Shown here: positions 31,215-34,243 of the stretch, in pieces
Layout of the letters: every line of letters starts with the position of its first letter
Position numbering within the stretch: position 1 is the stretch's first letter
Assembly (NCBI GenBank): GCA_003614735.1
Contig: KZ992533.1
Span: forward strand, 1 to 34,243
DNA: 34,243 nucleotides
DNA from: Thamnocephalis sphaerospora
Taxonomy: Eukaryota; Zoopagomycota; Zoopagomycetes; Zoopagales; Sigmoideomycetaceae
Direction of reading: 5' to 3'
The notes under the pieces: generated by a model
Told to the model about the DNA's origin: nothing
Database searches by the model: none
What the model saw: only the letters and a program-made list of their open reading frames with translations
Made by a program: the position numbers and the translations under genes

Positions 31215-34200
31215 ATGCAGAGTGAGACGTCACGAGCTGCCACGCCTGATCTGGACAATGGGACCAAGAGCGAGGCCACCACGCCAGCTTCAGGCACCGC
31301 CCCCGCTGCTGCTGCTGGCGCGTCGCCAGCCAGTCGAGACAGCGCAACCAAGCGCTCGCCCCTGGCAAAGAAGCGCACCCTATCTGCCGGCACCGCCGCT
31401 TCCACTGCCACCAAGAATGCGACGCAGGCCGCTCGCACCGTTACACGTAAACCGTCTAGCACTGCGGTGTCGACTATCACGACGCAGCACCGAAAGACAT
31501 CTAGCAGTCCGTCGACCACCTCGCTGAGCTCGACTGCCACGCGCGGCGCCGCATCGCGCACTTCCTCGACTTCTTCAACCGTGCCGTCTGCGCCGCGCCT
31601 GGGCACTAGATCGGTATCCAATAGCCCACGGCTTGCTTCCAAGACACTTGCTACTAGCCGAACGAGCGCTGCGAGTAAAGCGGCTGGATCCGCCAGCACC
31701 TCAACGGCCAGCGCAAGGCCAGCCCCCGCGCGCTCCGTAACACGCCTTGCTTCAAAATCAACGTCTACGGTCAGCCTTGCATCTAGTGCCAGAGCAGGCG
31801 TCAAAGCAGCCGGTAGCGCTGCAGCATCGACGGATACACTGGGAAAGAAGCCGGCTGGAGCAACTTCGGCTTCAGCTAGGCTCAAAGCGTCGGCAGGCGC
31901 CAGTGGAGCGGCGACAAAGACACCAGCGGCTGCACGCACCATTATACCTAGCACGCGCGCAACCATCTTTGGCGGGCCAAGCAATAGCAGTGTGACCAGC
32001 GTAGCATCCAGAAAGCGCACAGTGTCCTCTGCAGCCGGCAAAGCAGCAGAAGGCGCTGCCACGCCGTCAAATCAGTCGAGCGTCTCAATCGCCTCAAGCA
32101 CTGGACGTCTGCGCACGACCACGGCCAGCAAAGGCTCGCAACCTGCGCGCACTTCCGCCCAGAGCACCACCGCCGGTTCAACTGTGCGCGGAAAGGCAGC
32201 GCATCCGTCATCCAAGGTGGATGGCAGCGAAAAAGACGCCGCAAATGCAGCGGCTGCTTCGCCTGTCTCCACACCAGCAGCAGAGCGTCGCCGCGTGCCC
32301 ACGGCTCCCAGCGCGCTGATGCCCTCCGCGCGCGCTACTATCTTTGACAAGCCGACAGAGCCGGTGAAGCGTCATGTGTCAATGAGTGCACGGTCGGTCG
32401 CGTCTACTGGCGCTTCTACTGCTTCCAAGAGCATGCAGTCGACCGCTTCTGCCAATACTGCCGCGCCTGCCGCCGGGAGCGCATCGTCGTCGTCTAGCCC
32501 TGCCAAGGCCGGCGCACCCACCGTTACGAATGCAAAGTCGACAGCACCTACCAAGGCCGTGTCGTCGATTGGTTCCGCCAAGGCCACCATTCCTGCCATG
32601 AAGAGTGCACAGCCGACAGGCCCTGGCAAAGCTGTTGTTTCTGCTACTGAAAAGACTCGATCGGCAGGCAAGGCCGCTGTGGCGGCTGCAGGAAACGCGC
32701 GATCGACTGGTCCTCTCAAGGCCGCCATCTCGGCCATTGGGGGCGTACGAGCGGCCAGCACAGCCAAGACCGCCGCCCCGGCTGCTGGAGGTGTGCGCGC
32801 TAGCGTTTCGTCGCTGCGCAAGACGCCCACAATTACCGCCCACAGCAAGTCACATGCGGCGGAGCAGAAGCGGCAGAAGGCAACTACGCCAACCAAGACG
32901 AGTGCGACCGGACCATCTTCTGGGCCTAGCGGAGCATCTAGCACACCCAATAGTCCGCGAAAGGCCGGTAAGTCGTCAACGACGATTACGCCCGGGAATG
33001 CTGCGTCCGTAGCGCCCGAATCGCCGTCTTTGCCACGCAGACGCGGTCTACGCAGGCCACCAGCACTCCAGATAGACCTGAATGGAAGTCCGGCCATGTC
33101 ACGGCAGGGATCAGATGACAAGCGATCGACCTCCAGTGTGCCAGCCAAGGCCGGCAGCCGTCAGCAGCAAAAGAAGCCGCAAAAGACCAAGCTGCAAAGC
33201 CATTCACGCGCAAAGTCCGGTGGAGCAAGCAGCGCACTTATGGGCGATAGGTATGCATTCTATTGAGATGAGCGGATAGCGTTGGGCTGTAGGGATGTTG
33301 GCTCTAACTCGTTGCTTGTAGAAATTCGCGCGGCCTGTTTCGCTTCAAGACACCGCCTACAACGCCTACTAGTGTGCGCAGCTTTCCGGCCAATGATGCG
33401 TTTAGCGATGCAGAGTCGGCACCGGGCGATCTTGGACGTGCCATGCGTGGCTGGTCGTCCGCGGCATCGGCGCACGCAGGCGACGCAGCAGGTCGCGGTA
33501 GCCACTATGAAGGACCGCCCGAGTACGAGCGTGTGGCTCGAGTATTCGGTTGGCGTGGCGGCGTGCAGGCGGCTATGCATACGGAAGTTGGTGACGCGGA
33601 TGGCTATGTCTCTGAGCCTCGCCCTGCCTCTAGCGCCAGCCGTCGACGTAATGCGCGACGGTCACAGCGAGCTGACGAGCAAGCGGATGCTAACGATGGC
33701 GACACCGAGCGGGAAGATGGTGACCGTACGGACGGTGGCGGCGAGGCCAGTGATGGTGGCGGCATTTTCAGCAGTCTGCGTCTTGGTCGCAAAATACGTC
33801 GCCGTGGTATAGCTCGTGCTACAGAGGCGGACGAAGCTGAGCAGCAGCGTGCGCGAGCGGCAGATACGGACGATGGCGGCCTGGCAGACGCAAGCTTCCG
33901 CAGTGATGTTAGTGACGGAGAGGCGCTGGCTTCTGGCGTCGAGAGCGCCCCAGGCTACGATGAGGCAGGACCTGAGGACCGCCCAGCATCGCCTACCTCC
34001 GGTAGGAGTGAAAGCCGTTGGCGCTGGGCGCTCATGACCGCCAAAAGCCAGACGTTTACCAAGGACAAAAAGCAGCCATCCGCGCCGTCGTCGTTTCCCT
34101 CATTGCCGGATTTGACGCGCACCAAAAGCGCGAAATCGGAACAGGAGGTGGCGCCACTGGCCGGTGATGCCGATGAAGGCTCATCGGGCAACCGTAGTCT

Positions 34201-34243
34201 GTGGCGACGCAATGTAGGAGGAGAGATGGAGTGTAGTCGTGCG
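31215..34243 (+). CDS. Long Ser/Thr/Ala-rich basic disordered protein, partial (runs off right edge)
   Basis: Not recognised. Exon 1 (31215-33250) and exon 2 (33322-34243, open to the window end) flank a 71-bp intron (donor GTATGC, acceptor TGTAG); the reading so far is 986 aa. Residues 1-680 are almost only Ser, Thr, Ala, Pro, Lys, Arg and Gly, with many S/T-P and R/K-x-x-S sites: an intrinsically disordered, probably heavily phosphorylated region of high positive charge. A short motif PS(T/A)RATIF(G/D)(G/K)P occurs twice (245-255, 370-380). A degenerate 16-residue repeat fills about 439-526. Exon 2 changes to Asp/Glu/Gly/Arg-rich with folded-looking pieces (RVARVFGWRGGVQAAM, SLRLGRKIRRRGI, RWRWALMTAKSQTF). 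The composition recalls microtubule- or cortex-associated scaffolds, but that is a guess. The ATG at 31215 is the first in frame. Minus-strand frames opposite are shadows. Confidence 0.75.

Noticed and set aside
31184-32062. 292-codon Ala/Val/Leu-rich minus-strand ORF opposite the right-edge gene
   Set aside because: It is a shadow frame: Ser/Thr/Ala codons on the plus strand read as Ala/Val/Arg/Gly codons on the other strand, so stops are depleted. The plus frame is longer and continues through a good intron.
32372-33148. 258-codon minus-strand ORF opposite the right-edge gene
   Set aside because: Same compositional shadow effect as its neighbour; no domain.
1-34243. Transposon, retroelement, other virus-like element, CRISPR array or bacterial operon
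   Set aside because: No reverse transcriptase, integrase, transposase or capsid-like frame, no terminal repeats, no regular repeat-spacer array; the genes are spliced fungal genes.

Overview
This window is nuclear DNA from an intron-bearing, gene-dense fungus. Introns are mostly 53-135 bp with GT(A/G)AGY-like donors and CTAAC/CTGAC branch sites. The gene set (VPS35, an IRC3-type mitochondrial helicase, CFD1, an AIM32-type Fe-S protein, an NHP6-type HMG protein, a long mitochondrial-type PPR protein) fits a fungus. The intron richness of the conserved genes and the kelch-TM and F-box genes suggest an early-diverging (non-Dikarya) lineage, but that placement is inference. I saw no virus-like element, transposon, CRISPR array or bacterial operon.

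Layout. 1-3342: a glutathione S-transferase-fold gene (minus) with unresolved flanks. 3343-6995: VPS35 (minus), rebuilt as 13 exons encoding 875 aa. 7412-9984: IRC3-like helicase (plus, 6 exons), divergent from VPS35 and convergent with CFD1 (10108-11219, minus, 6 exons). 11478-12862: a two-exon membrane protein with two PPxY motifs. 13068-15887: a 939-aa PPR protein (minus), divergent from a small single-pass membrane protein (16098-16554). 16555-18133: C/A-rich low-complexity DNA with a strong G-quadruplex motif. 18134-18409: NHP6-like HMG box. 18828-24621: three intronless minus-strand genes (AIM32-like, kelch-TM, F-box). 25765-27783: a seven-exon DH-PH RhoGEF. 28426-28498: tRNA-Arg(ACG). 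28507-31214: a 2.7-kb pyrimidine-rich stretch without a gene. 31215-34243: a long Ser/Thr/Ala-rich basic protein running off the right edge.

How the genes relate. They belong to separate housekeeping systems: retromer sorting (VPS35), mitochondrial DNA/RNA metabolism and expression (IRC3-like, PPR), cytosolic and mitochondrial Fe-S biology (CFD1, AIM32-like), chromatin (NHP6), Rho signalling (DH-PH), and ubiquitin-linked functions (F-box; possibly the PPxY protein). I find no evidence of one multi-gene system. The most notable sequence-level features are GC-AG introns in three neighbouring genes, a 14-nt microexon that carries the whole Walker A motif of the helicase, a GST fold with altered glutathione-site residues, the PPxY membrane protein, and two internal repeat families in the right-edge protein. 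Exon joins were inferred by eye from frame, splice sites and remembered family alignments, without RNA data.
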